A stretch of DNA of 46,814 nt from a virus. How positions within the stretch are numbered: position 1 is the stretch's first letter; each line of letters starts with the position of its first letter. The translations under genes and the position numbers were made by a program. The stretch lies in IMG/VR virus record IMGVR_UViG_3300014502_000335, positions 1-46,814 of that record, one strand, 5' to 3'. Shown here piece after piece: positions 35,286 to 42,291 of the stretch. Under the pieces are notes generated by a model that saw only the letters and a program-made list of their open reading frames with translations, ran no database searches and had not been told where the DNA came from.

Positions 35286-36926
35286 TTGCGAGGAGTTGAT
35301 CCTGTGGCACGAGTAGCCTTCAAATACCCTCCCAAGCAGGATCAACTTTCAGAAGATCAAGATCAGCCAACAGAAGATCAAAAACGATCTCCAAGATCAA
35401 AACGATTGACCGAGGTACTCAGAGTCCTCGCTTCACTGAACAAACGTTCAGCCCCCCTAATATCAAATCAGGATCGATCTTCAAGATCAAATTCCGAGGC
35501 ATGTGTTCTCGGTCATGGAGTCCTTGTACCTACCAGGCGGGTACTCCCGCCTGTTAACTTCAGTATCTCTAATAGGGATAGTAGTATCCTAATAAGCGAA
35601 CGTAGTGAGCTTATTAAGGATACTACTATTAGTACAAGAGATACTGAAGTTGACTCTAATACCAAATCAATTAATTCAGAGAATATAAATACTAATACAA
35701 GAAATATTAATACTCAGACGCGCGATCCCCGTACTACGGAGGCCCAGAGTGGAAACCAGAAAGCAAGTCGATCTCAAGATCAATCAGAAGATCAAAAACC
35801 AACTAAGCCTGTGGCAGCAAAGGAATCAGGAAAGCGAACAGTTCTGGAATCACATCCAGAAAACCCCAGACTACCAGTTAGAGTTTCAGTTTGGACCGCC
35901 GAAGGAGTAGCTCCGGAAACCGCTTTAAAACGTTCTCCCAGAGAAGTCACTTTAAAAGCCCCTTTAAAACGTTCTCCATTGCAGGTGGTTTGTGAGCGAA
36001 GCGAAAGCCAGAAAGACCGCATTGGTGAGGCTGGCAAAGAAGCTGGTCGAGGAGATCAAACAAGACCTCGAACAAGCTTCAAAAGGTCCGTGGGAAAGAA
36101 CCCTGACCCTGAGGCTCATCACGGACGAAGACCATCCAGGCGAGCTGCAAATGATTTTGGAGACTCAAAGAGGCCAAGTCCCAAAGACGGTGATTCAGGC
36201 AGCTCAAAGGCTCCTCAAGCAGCTCCAAGGCGTCAGGCCCATAAAGCCCCTCTCAAGCCGCCGAAAGCCCTTCTGGAGCCTCTCAGGCCCGTCCAAGGCA
36301 CCCTCCACAAAGCCACTTTAAAAGCAGCTCAGAAGGCCAAGCGGATTGCGTTGGGTCAGGAGAAACGCAAAGCCATCCTCGGTGATGAAACTCTATTACC
36401 GAAGATCAAAGAAATGGCTTATGCCTACGAAGCTGTCTTGGGTGAATACGTTCACAATCATCGATTGAGATTCATCAAAGGTAGCATCTCCCCAGAGCAT
36501 CGATCATTCGCACAATTCAAGAGGGCGGTACTGATTGCAGATCAGATTGGCGTTTCCTATGAAACCTACGTCAGAGCCCAGTTCTATTGGTTTGATAAAT
36601 GGTTCAATCGAGCCCCACACCCATACGAGCTTTCCGGTTTGAAGTCGAAGTTTCCTGCCCCAGAGCGCGTTCGCAAGTATCTCCAGCTGGTCAATGAAGG
36701 ACAAACCAAAGGGATCGTCACCTGTATCGGGAAGCGGGTACAGATCGACGCCAAAGAGCTTGACAAAGCTAATGATCAACGGTTGGATCAACTGATGCTC
36801 GCATGGGGTCTCGACGAAGAAGGAGTGCTGCTTCGATTTGCCAGATCTGGAGTCGGTTACTTTGATCATGAGTGGTTGAAGAAGAATCCAACATGGCAGA
36901 GGCTGAGACAGGAGAAGAAGCTGTGA
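35286..36926 (+). CDS. large ORF: disordered N-terminus and helical C-terminal domain
   Basis: Up to 546 residues from TTG 35286. Residues 1 to about 340 are low-complexity (Ser/Asp/Gln/Arg/Lys; repeated SEDQ, RSPRS, LKRSP) and are encoded by DNA full of direct and inverted repeats. Residues about 345-546 look like a folded helical domain (SFAQFKRAVLIADQIGVSYETY, FYWFDKWFNRAPHPYELSG, QRLDQLMLAWGLDEEGVLL). The real gene may start internally, e.g. TTG 36351 or ATG 36414, leaving the front as non-coding. A second, more protein-like frame overlaps at 35992-36321. The position before replication genes would suit an initiator-type protein, but this is a guess. Confidence 0.45.
   Translation: MRGVDPVARVAFKYPPKQDQLSEDQDQPTEDQKRSPRSKRLTEVLRVLASLNKRSAPLISNQDRSSRSNSEACVLGHGVLVPTRRVLPPVNFSISNRDSSILISERSELIKDTTISTRDTEVDSNTKSINSENINTNTRNINTQTRDPRTTEAQSGNQKASRSQDQSEDQKPTKPVAAKESGKRTVLESHPENPRLPVRVSVWTAEGVAPETALKRSPREVTLKAPLKRSPLQVVCERSESQKDRIGEAGKEAGRGDQTRPRTSFKRSVGKNPDPEAHHGRRPSRRAANDFGDSKRPSPKDGDSGSSKAPQAAPRRQAHKAPLKPPKALLEPLRPVQGTLHKATLKAAQKAKRIALGQEKRKAILGDETLLPKIKEMAYAYEAVLGEYVHNHRLRFIKGSISPEHRSFAQFKRAVLIADQIGVSYETYVRAQFYWFDKWFNRAPHPYELSGLKSKFPAPERVRKYLQLVNEGQTKGIVTCIGKRVQIDAKELDKANDQRLDQLMLAWGLDEEGVLLRFARSGVGYFDHEWLKKNPTWQRLRQEKKL
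35534..35553 (+). repeat. perfect 8-bp GC hairpin
   Basis: CAGGCGGG and CCCGCCTG flank the loop TACT. It lies one base before the long palindrome at 35555-35652. Confidence 0.6.
35555..35652 (+). repeat. 98-base near-perfect palindrome
   Basis: Outer arms 35556-35570 (AACTTCAGTATCTCT) and 35637-35651 are perfect 15-base complements, with a T-G closing pair outside. The inner arms ATAGTAGTATCCT (35578-35590) and 35617-35629 are perfect over 13 bases; AATAAGC (35591-35597) pairs with 35609-35615 around an 11-base loop, with one bulged A. This is one of the strongest secondary structures in the window and is unusual inside an open frame. Confidence 0.65.
35923..35977 (+). repeat. 16-base direct repeat CTTTAAAACGTTCTCC
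   Basis: Two exact copies at 35923-35938 and 35962-35977, spaced 39 bases apart, with a partial third (ACTTTAAAAG) between them at 35949 and another at 36315. In frame they encode LKRSP twice. A short TTCTC-CCA-GAGAA hairpin overlaps the first copy. Confidence 0.55.
35992..36321 (+). CDS. hypothetical protein overlapping the 35286 ORF in another frame
   Basis: 109 residues, GTG 35992 with AGGTGG upstream. In this frame third codon positions are mostly G or C and the product looks folded: KKLVEEIKQDLEQASKGPW, TLTLRLITDED, ELQMILETQRGQV, TVIQAAQRLLKQLQG. The overlapping frame of the 35286 ORF gives a disordered Arg/Ser/Pro-rich string over the same bases. I think this frame is the genuine one here, at least up to about 36250. 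Function unknown. Confidence 0.5.
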   Translation: MSEAKARKTALVRLAKKLVEEIKQDLEQASKGPWERTLTLRLITDEDHPGELQMILETQRGQVPKTVIQAAQRLLKQLQGVRPIKPLSSRRKPFWSLSGPSKAPSTKPL

Positions 36927-37129
36927 CCTTCATCAAGGCTGGTACGACGGCTGATGGCAAGAAGTCGACCAAGATCTACATGCAGGAAGACACAGCAGGT
37001 AATAAGTATTACTCCGAATTCGAAGATGGCAGCACGGCTCCTGTACGAACCTGGACTGAGAGACCCAACGAAGGGCAGGACGAAAGACCATGGGATGTGG
37101 TACTGCCTGATTACCATTCACAGAGGTAG
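36893..37129 (+). CDS. hypothetical small acidic protein
   Basis: 78 residues from ATG 36893, overlapping the end of the previous gene. Acidic N-terminus (MAEAETGEEAVTFIKAGTTA) then a beta-rich middle (STKIYMQEDTAGNKYYSEF) and a Trp/Pro-containing end. No family recognised. An in-frame start at 36872 is possible but ATG 36893 is preferred. Confidence 0.5.
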   Translation: MAEAETGEEAVTFIKAGTTADGKKSTKIYMQEDTAGNKYYSEFEDGSTAPVRTWTERPNEGQDERPWDVVLPDYHSQR

Positions 37130-37132
37130 AAC

Positions 37133-37630
37133 ATGAATTGCTGGAGTCTCACGACTACTGAATTCAGGGATAAGGTTCCTGACCCAAAGGATCGGATTTG
37201 GGTATCTTGTGAGTTGAGACGAAATGATACATTGATGATTCGTCGGATAGTTCCAATTGATCTCATGTCTGAGATCATCCCAGCTATGCAGATGATTGGT
37301 CAGGGAATGGCAGTCATCGAGATTAATCCTCGGTACGTGAATGATATCCCTTCAAGTCCTGAGCGAATCGACACACTGCTGGAATTTCTGGCTGAGAAGT
37401 TCGGTGCAGCCCCAACGACGGAATTCATCATCAGTAAGGTGGATGAGATTCTGAGCAAGTCTGGTGTGACGAAGAAACCAAATTTCCATCTGGTTAAAGA
37501 TCAGCATAGAGCAGAACAGCCTGGGCTAGAGGCTTCCTTCGATAGCACAGACATTTCAGAGAATGCTAGAACTGATCCTAATACTGAGGGTGTTGAGCCC
37601 AGAGGCAGCAAGACATGCGAACCTGATTGA
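37133..37630 (+). CDS. hypothetical protein
   Basis: 165 residues, AGAGGT upstream of the ATG. Alpha/beta N-terminal part (IWVSCELRRNDTLMIRRIVP, SEIIPAMQMIGQGMAVIEIN) with helical middle and acidic, polar tail. No family recognised. The 3' end overlaps the transglycosylase gene by 68 bases. Confidence 0.5.
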   Translation: MNCWSLTTTEFRDKVPDPKDRIWVSCELRRNDTLMIRRIVPIDLMSEIIPAMQMIGQGMAVIEINPRYVNDIPSSPERIDTLLEFLAEKFGAAPTTEFIISKVDEILSKSGVTKKPNFHLVKDQHRAEQPGLEASFDSTDISENARTDPNTEGVEPRGSKTCEPD

Positions 37631-38075
37631 ACGGTACTCGATACAGTACCATTTTGATCCTCTTCTGACAGCTTCAATCATACAGAAGGAATCAAAGTTC
37701 AGGAACAGCACTTGTCATCGAGGGTCTCATGGTCTCATGCAGATCCAGATGTCGCCTCGTTCGTGTGAGAAGACCTTGGCACAAGCCAAGGCCGATGGAC
37801 TCTACACGCCTAGATCGAACATTCGGCGTGGAGTTCAGATAATGGCAATGTGGAGAGATTGGGTTGAACGCAACGAGATGAATCATAACTGGTTGCTCAA
37901 CTATAATCAGGGCTATGGACATTGCCAAAAGAAAGGTAGGAGATGTGATAACAAGGGGCGTGTCCCAGTAGATACAGGGTACGCTGATCGTGTCTTACTG
38001 ATTTATAAGAGGCTCCGGAGAGTGCAGGAGGTTATTCGTGGCCGACTTAAATCCAAGAGAAACTTCAATTCTTGA
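37563..38075 (+). CDS. lytic transglycosylase (SLT-like)
   Basis: 170 residues from ATG 37563; GTG 37590 is an alternative start. Hallmarks of the lysozyme-like SLT fold: LLTASIIQKESKF with the catalytic Glu, GSHGLMQIQ, and LLNYNQGYG. The enzyme cuts the glycan strands of peptidoglycan between MurNAc and GlcNAc, forming anhydro-MurNAc. It is away from the amidase and not in a tail gene, so it could be a second lysis enzyme or be packaged in the virion. The end is basic (RLKSKRNF). No clear signal peptide. Confidence 0.75.
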   Translation: MLELILILRVLSPEAARHANLIERYSIQYHFDPLLTASIIQKESKFRNSTCHRGSHGLMQIQMSPRSCEKTLAQAKADGLYTPRSNIRRGVQIMAMWRDWVERNEMNHNWLLNYNQGYGHCQKKGRRCDNKGRVPVDTGYADRVLLIYKRLRRVQEVIRGRLKSKRNFNS

Positions 38076-38277
38076 ACAAGCGGTCCTGTTGACTAGTACA
38101 AAAGATTCAAAACAAGAGATTCAACTTAAGCTAGAAGCAGATCATGAAATACGACGTGAGCTTCATGCACTGGAGATACTAGCACTGTCTCTGAAGCCTC
38201 TTGATGAGAAAGCACGGTTCCGAGTCCTGCAGTGGGCAGCATCCAAGTTCCTTCCACCAGATTGTCATTTGTGTTAA
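38038..38277 (+). CDS. hypothetical small helical protein
   Basis: 79 residues, GTG start inside the end of the transglycosylase gene, with a perfect AGGAGGT site. Helical and charged (SKQEIQLKLEADHEIRRELH, ARFRVLQWAASKFLP). No domain recognised. Confidence 0.55.
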   Translation: MADLNPRETSILEQAVLLTSTKDSKQEIQLKLEADHEIRRELHALEILALSLKPLDEKARFRVLQWAASKFLPPDCHLC

Positions 38278-38291
38278 TCCTGGAGGTGAAC

Positions 38292-38363
38292 ATGAATTGG
38301 ATAGCTGCTGCATTCCTAATTCTAGCAGCATTGGTGGCTATTGTATTGATTTGGAAATCTTGA
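38292..38363 (+). CDS. 23-residue membrane microprotein
   Basis: ATG 38292 with GGAGGTG upstream; MNW, then a single hydrophobic helix (IAAAFLILAALVAIVLIW), then KS and TGA. The stop codon lies within the GATACCC hairpin at 38356-38378, so its translation could affect that element. Single-helix phage microproteins often act on membrane partners. Confidence 0.5.
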   Translation: MNWIAAAFLILAALVAIVLIWKS

Positions 38364-38378
38364 TACCCTTTGGGGATT
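38356..38378 (+). promoter_or_regulatory. GATACCCTTT-loop hairpin, copy A
   Basis: AATCTT (38356-38361) pairs with GGGATT (38373-38378) through two wobbles, exposing the loop GATACCCTTT (38362-38371) plus G. It lies between the microprotein and the 38383 gene. The same loop occurs in copies B, C and D. Confidence 0.45.
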
Positions 38379-38382
38379 GTGG

Positions 38383-38622
38383 ATGGATCAGGAAAAGCAA
38401 AGAAGACAGAAGCAACGTAAAGAGCAGTACGATGCTGGTTGGGTTGAATGGCTTGAGTGGAACAGGCTCTGCTGGGAATTCGTCCCTGAGCCAGAGAAGC
38501 TTCTCCCACAGCTCTACCATACTTGGTCTAGGTCCGTGCAACCGTTTCGGATTAGACGGATAAGGATCAGATCTAGGTATCGTCGAGAACACAGACCAAG
38601 GGCACGTAGGGGGGTCGCTTAA
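38383..38622 (+). CDS. hypothetical small basic protein
   Basis: 79 residues from ATG 38383 (TTG 38377 also possible). Trp-rich middle (DAGWVEWLEWNRLCWEFVPE) and Arg-rich C-terminus (RRIRIRSRYRREHRPRARRG), which suggests nucleic-acid contact. It has no clear ribosome site and sits directly behind hairpin A. Immediately upstream of the DnaB-like helicase gene. Confidence 0.45.
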   Translation: MDQEKQRRQKQRKEQYDAGWVEWLEWNRLCWEFVPEPEKLLPQLYHTWSRSVQPFRIRRIRIRSRYRREHRPRARRGVA

Positions 38623-38623
38623 A

Positions 38624-39979
38624 GTGGCTTTTCGTTTCTATAGGGATTTTCAAATCAAAATACTTGCACTGATGCATCAGGACTTTGACTTCCTGATTGC
38701 AACACATGAATTAGTGCTTCCTGAGTATTTTAGTGATGAGATACTTTGCTGGTACTTCCTGGCCATTCGAAATCACTACATGGATTACCAGATGAGGATG
38801 GGGCAGGACGCTCTGCGAAACGAGCTTCTCAAAGCTGCAGGTAGGAAGAAGATTAAGGATGCTGACTTCCCAGCTTATGCTCAAGTTTTTACTACAATGC
38901 TGGAACCAGTTCACGACAAGAAGTACATACAGAATGAGGTGCTTAAGTTCTGCAGGCACCAGGCGATCAAAGCTGCTGTTCTCAAGTCTCCTCAGTTGTT
39001 GCAGGATGACAAGTTCGATGAGATCGAATCGACCATGGTGGAAGCTGTTCGTACAGGCTCCAACGTGGCTGATATTGGAGAGTTGTACTTCATCAATTGG
39101 CCAGAGAGACTGAAGCGTCGAGCTATTGAAGAGTCGACGCTGATCATTCCCACAGGGATAACAGGGCTGGACATCTTGCTGGGTGGGGGCATCCACGGAG
39201 GTCAGGTGGGTCTGTGGATGGCTCCCACGAATCGTGGCAAGAGTGCAGCGTTGGGTCACTGTGGCAAGCGAGCGATCATCCAAAGGAAGAAGGTGCTGCA
39301 CTTCACTATGGAGATGCCACAAGACGAAGTGTGTGGACGATACGATGCAACCTTCACGAAGATCAACATGCGTGACCTTCTTGATATGGAAGGTCAGGTC
39401 GCCGAGAAGCTAGAGAGGTACGGGCATCGTTGGGGCAATTGTTTGATCGTGAAGGGATACCCAACGAAGACAGCTTCTGTGCAGACGTTGCGTAGTCATA
39501 TTTTTCAGTGCTGTGCGCTCGGATTCGAGCCTGATTTGATCTTGGTTGACTATCTAGATCTTTTGAAACCACCAAGGTCATATAAGGAGAAGAGAGACGA
39601 GTTGACTTCCACCACAGAAGCTCTGAAGGGATTGGCTTTGGAGCTGAAGCGTGGGATCTGGACTGGCACGCAATCTCAGCGGGCAGCTATCTCCATGGAG
39701 ACCCATACAGAAGAGAACGTCTCTGAGGATATTGGTAAGATTAACAACGTTGACATAGCCATCACCATGAACCAGACCAAGGAAGAGGTGCGTCAAAAGG
39801 TGATGAGGCTTCTGTTGGCGAAGAATCGAAATGGTCCAAAATATGAAACAGTTACAATTAAGATGGCTCTGGAGCGTATGTGTTTCTTTGAACTCGTAGG
39901 TCCAGTTTTTGTAAATCCGCCTACGTCTCTTACTACACCTGCCAAGCACGTCAAGAGACAGCCATACAAATTGACTTGA
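38624..39979 (+). CDS. DnaB-like replicative helicase
   Basis: 451 residues, GTG start one base after the previous stop. An N-terminal helical domain (about 1-160) precedes a RecA-type core: TGITGLDILLGGGIHGGQ, Walker A APTNRGKSA (about 205), FTMEMPQDE (motif H1a-like) and Walker B LILVDYLDLL (about 310). Later Q(S)QR motif TGTQSQRAA (about 350). This organisation matches hexameric DnaB/gp41-type helicases that unwind DNA at the phage fork. Ends QPYKLT. No primase domain is seen in the window. Confidence 0.8.
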   Translation: MAFRFYRDFQIKILALMHQDFDFLIATHELVLPEYFSDEILCWYFLAIRNHYMDYQMRMGQDALRNELLKAAGRKKIKDADFPAYAQVFTTMLEPVHDKKYIQNEVLKFCRHQAIKAAVLKSPQLLQDDKFDEIESTMVEAVRTGSNVADIGELYFINWPERLKRRAIEESTLIIPTGITGLDILLGGGIHGGQVGLWMAPTNRGKSAALGHCGKRAIIQRKKVLHFTMEMPQDEVCGRYDATFTKINMRDLLDMEGQVAEKLERYGHRWGNCLIVKGYPTKTASVQTLRSHIFQCCALGFEPDLILVDYLDLLKPPRSYKEKRDELTSTTEALKGLALELKRGIWTGTQSQRAAISMETHTEENVSEDIGKINNVDIAITMNQTKEEVRQKVMRLLLAKNRNGPKYETVTIKMALERMCFFELVGPVFVNPPTSLTTPAKHVKRQPYKLT

Positions 39980-40010
39980 CATCCCGCCGTTTGAAGCTAT
40001 TTATTAGGTT

Positions 40011-40385
40011 ATGCTGTCAATCTCAAAAGAGAAGGGTACTTGTTCCTTCTGTGGGGTCGAGAGGCTTTGTGTGAAGTCAGTCTCTGGGGTATTGATCTGC
40101 ACATCATGTTTGTCTAACGCAAAGCAGATGGTGCAGGAAGCTCCTGCTCTTCTGAGCGGAGTTGTGTCTTGCCCTAAGTGCAAGGCTAAGACATTTGCTG
40201 TCACAGAGCTGGTGATGTACGAGCAAGACAAGAAGGGGAACCTCGCTCCTGTCAATGCCGTGCTCGACGAAGACCCACGGGTGCAATGCCTTGGTTGTGG
40301 GTTGGTCATGACTGGTGACATTCAGCACACGGTTCTCAATCGTGTGATGCCAGTGGTTGAAGATAAGCACCAGCGTAATAGTTAG
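40011..40385 (+). CDS. zinc-finger protein
   Basis: 124 residues. Two zinc modules: CSFCGVERLC...CTSC near the N-terminus and CPKCKAKTF...CLGCGLVM in the second half, so four CxxC-type knuckles. Such proteins in phages bind nucleic acid or partners of transcription and replication. A weak AGG lies upstream of the ATG. It is the last gene before a 146-base gap. Confidence 0.6.
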   Translation: MLSISKEKGTCSFCGVERLCVKSVSGVLICTSCLSNAKQMVQEAPALLSGVVSCPKCKAKTFAVTELVMYEQDKKGNLAPVNAVLDEDPRVQCLGCGLVMTGDIQHTVLNRVMPVVEDKHQRNS

Positions 40386-40531
40386 CCTTTCCTAGCATCC
40401 TCCAACCTCTAAAGATTGTGATTTTGTCCTGGGTACAATATCCCCGGCGGCGCAGAGGTGTGTCTAGAGATTTACGGTTTTGATACCCTTTGCGCTTCTT
40501 CCCGAATCAAACCCCACAACAGGAGAAACCA
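40386..40531 (+). other. 146-base gap with hairpin B and a possible -10 box
   Basis: No gene. A TACAAT at 40434-40439 could be a -10 element, but no -35 at proper spacing is convincing. Hairpin B (loop at 40482-40491) and the ribosome site AGGAGAAACC of the next gene follow. Probably the promoter and leader of a small operon (40532-41771). Confidence 0.35.
40465..40509 (+). promoter_or_regulatory. GATACCCTTT element, copy B
   Basis: The loop sequence GATACCCTTT (40482-40491) is exact. The flanking stem is weaker: GATT-TA-CGG on the left pairs with CCG-AATC on the right with a two-base bulge. It precedes the 40532 operon. Confidence 0.35.
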
Positions 40532-40693
40532 ATGTCGAGGCCCAAGAAGTATTCGAACGTGCTGTTCACTGTGGACTGCAGCGAGTGCGAGACGCCGCAC
40601 TGTGAGGCGTGCCAGCTGAAGCTGAAGGTGCTGGACGAGTTCAGCGAGATCGTCACCAAGTTGGTGCTGAAGCTCAACAAGAAGGGAGCATGA
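40532..40693 (+). CDS. hypothetical small protein with CxxC pair
   Basis: 53 residues from ATG 40532, with AGGAGAAACC upstream; a longer frame from 40490 is rejected. CSECETPHCEAC gives three or four clustered Cys, then a charged helix (LDEFSEIVTKLVLKLNKKG). GC-rich third positions. Its stop overlaps the next ATG. Confidence 0.55.
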   Translation: MSRPKKYSNVLFTVDCSECETPHCEACQLKLKVLDEFSEIVTKLVLKLNKKGA

Positions 40694-40908
40694 ACATGAC
40701 CCTCGTTCCGAGCTACGGACGCGACTACAAGAACGGCAAGGAAGTGAAGGAAGCCTGGGAAGCCGGCAAGGACTTCACCATCGCTGACTTCTTCAGCAAG
40801 GACGATGGACGGCAGATCAACAAGACCGATGCCATCAAGGGTGGCATCAAGTCGGTCAACATCCGGTTCAAGAAGCTTCAGAACATCGTCGTCATCAACG
40901 TCAAGTAG
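40690..40908 (+). CDS. small phage protein, paralogous to the 41185 gene
   Basis: 72 residues from ATG 40690 (ATG 40696 is an alternative). Reads LVPSYGRDYKNGKEVKEAW, DFTIADFFS, GRQINKTDAIKGGIKSVNIRF and ends VVINVK. A similar pattern in the 41185 protein (HTFVEK..., WLLNKNDVKLAGIKEVTIHF, VTVVV) marks the two as relatives. Short proteins of this type recur in phages. Function unknown. It starts in an ATGA overlap. Confidence 0.6.
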   Translation: MNMTLVPSYGRDYKNGKEVKEAWEAGKDFTIADFFSKDDGRQINKTDAIKGGIKSVNIRFKKLQNIVVINVK

Positions 40909-40924
40909 ACAACAGGAGATGAAC

Positions 40925-41173
40925 ATGAAGCCCATGTACTGTGAGCTTTCGGGTCTGTTCCTCAAGGTGATCGCTCGTGCATTCTACTACGAGCATGAAG
41001 ACATTGCCTACCGCCCGAGAGGAGCAGAGCGGAAGATCTGTGAGAAGTTGGTCAAGGAAGGTTTCTTCGTTATCAAGAACATCTTTAAGTACGATGCGCC
41101 TTCCCGCAAGTGGGTGTCCACCAACAAGAAGTATTACTGTCTATCCTCCTGGCTTCGCAAACACCGTCTCTAA
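40925..41173 (+). CDS. hypothetical small protein
   Basis: 82 residues from ATG 40925. The 15 bases AGGAGATGAACATGA at its start are identical to those at the 41185 gene, suggesting duplication of a leader or shared control. Lys-rich with aromatic residues (FYYEHEDIAYRPRGAERKIC, WVSTNKKYYCLSSWLRK). Three Cys. No family recognised. Confidence 0.5.
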   Translation: MKPMYCELSGLFLKVIARAFYYEHEDIAYRPRGAERKICEKLVKEGFFVIKNIFKYDAPSRKWVSTNKKYYCLSSWLRKHRL

Positions 41174-41184
41174 AGGAGATGAAC

Positions 41185-41427
41185 ATGATCTGCAAAACCA
41201 CGAATCACGTCAACACCACGAAGCACGTTAACCTCATCTGCAAGAACCCCCATCTCAACGAGCAGTCAGCAGTAAGGCTCTGGGAGCAGGGACACACCTT
41301 CGTCGAGAAGACTCACGGATGCAGTCGCAACGGTGGCTGGCTGCTCAACAAGAACGATGTGAAGCTGGCTGGCATCAAGGAGGTCACGATTCACTTCCAG
41401 GGCGGTTCGGTAACGGTGGTTGTCTAA
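41185..41427 (+). CDS. small phage protein, paralogue of the 40690 gene
   Basis: 80 residues from ATG 41185 (AGGAGATGAAC upstream). Ligand-like Cys/His near the N-terminus, then WEQGHTFVEK and WLLNKNDVKLAGIKEVTIHF, the same pattern as the 40690 protein. Its stop overlaps the next ATG (TAATG). Confidence 0.55.
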   Translation: MICKTTNHVNTTKHVNLICKNPHLNEQSAVRLWEQGHTFVEKTHGCSRNGGWLLNKNDVKLAGIKEVTIHFQGGSVTVVV

Positions 41428-41771
41428 TGCTAGTCGTCGAATGTGGTGAGTACCTTGCTGAGGTTAGGAAGAAGGCTTCCGAGCTGGGGCTCCTGAAAAA
41501 TCTAGAAGATAAACTTGACTACTTGGCTACCTATGCTTGCAACAGTCAAGAAGAGTACGATCCTACTCATACACGTTGTTTGCTGTTCAAAGACTGGTCT
41601 CCGCTCAGCTTTGGGTTTCTGATGGAGCTTAAGCAAAAGGACGGTAGCTACAAGAGGTGGTTCAACGGTGGATGCATCTTCTACGGTAACGGTGATGTTG
41701 GATTCGATGCTCCACAGTTCAGTGTCAGAATTGGAAATGATCTGAAAGCCGGCTGGTCGATTAACACCTGA
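41427..41771 (+). CDS. hypothetical protein (possible DUF4120-like)
   Basis: 114 residues from ATG 41427. Features RCLLFKDWSPLSFGFLMELK, then RWFNGGCIFYGNGDVGFDAP, FSVRIGN and a terminal AGWSINT. The pattern (aromatic strand, GG.I/L.YHG-like strand, GW-IHT-like end) is reminiscent of the DUF4120 family, whose role is unknown. Tentative. Last gene of this small operon. Confidence 0.5.
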   Translation: MLVVECGEYLAEVRKKASELGLLKNLEDKLDYLATYACNSQEEYDPTHTRCLLFKDWSPLSFGFLMELKQKDGSYKRWFNGGCIFYGNGDVGFDAPQFSVRIGNDLKAGWSINT

Positions 41772-41806
41772 TTCTAGAATCAAATCTCGGTGTTCGAGAG
41801 GTCTGT

Positions 41807-41832
41807 GGCTGCCTGATACCCTTTGGGCAGCC
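41807..41832 (+). promoter_or_regulatory. GATACCCTTT-loop hairpin, copy C
   Basis: GGCTGCCT (41807-41814) pairs with GGGCAGCC (41825-41832) over eight pairs (one wobble), loop exactly GATACCCTTT. A second stem follows in the same leader: GCCTTGGAC (41841-41849) with GTCCCAGGC (41873-41881), one mismatch. It heads the leader of the 41900 gene; no T-run follows, so it is not an ordinary terminator. Confidence 0.6.
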
Positions 41833-41899
41833 GGGGTCATGCCTTGGACGAAAGACCTGAAAGACCCTTTGAGTCCCAGGCAAAACAAGGAGAGTTCAG

Positions 41900-42283
41900 A
41901 TGAAGACCGACAAGATCAACAATCCCTTCACCTGCCTTAACAACCTGTTCGTGAACAGCCGAGGCCAGTTGGCCGATAACCTCGCTACCAGCCGCGCAGT
42001 GCTTGCGGTGCAGGTCAGGGCGCAGCGTGAAGCCGAGGAGCGTGGCTTCCGTTCCGCCGAGGAGCTGGAGCGGTACGAGCGGGGTCAGGAGCTGAAGTCG
42101 CTACTGGTCGACCTGAAGGATCTGGTCCGCGAGCGCGATGAGGTTCTGAAGGAGGGTGTGCGGCTGGCCCCTGAGGGACAGACCAAGATCATCAGGATCT
42201 CCAAGTTCCGTCGTGGCAACAAGCTCGCCACTGAGATCCGCGAGCTGAAGGAGCGCATCGTTCAGCTCAGGAAGAGCCTCTAG
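41900..42283 (+). CDS. coiled-coil hypothetical protein
   Basis: 127 residues, AAGGAGAG upstream. Long charged helices (QREAEERGFRSAEELERYERG, LVDLKDLVRERDEVLKEG, LATEIRELKERIVQLRKSL) predict a coiled coil. No family recognised. Preceded by hairpin C and a second stem in a 128-base leader. Confidence 0.55.
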   Translation: MKTDKINNPFTCLNNLFVNSRGQLADNLATSRAVLAVQVRAQREAEERGFRSAEELERYERGQELKSLLVDLKDLVRERDEVLKEGVRLAPEGQTKIIRISKFRRGNKLATEIRELKERIVQLRKSL

Positions 42284-42291
42284 ATCTGATT

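Larger units (their letters stand above)
35386..35781 (+). repeat. dyad repeats (GATCT..AAGATC) and AAGATCAA iterons
   Basis: Three dyads: GATCTCCAAGATC (35386-35398), GATCTTCAAGATC (35476-35488, perfect apart from the central base) and GATCTCAAGATC (35770-35781). The octamer AAGATCAA occurs six times between 35353 and 35795 (35353, 35374, 35393, 35483, 35776, 35788). Such sites are typical of initiator or repressor binding. Confidence 0.5.

Noticed and set aside
38201-38563. A 120-residue ORF crossing 38278-38382
   Set aside because: It overlaps three better-supported small genes in other frames and has no ribosome site.
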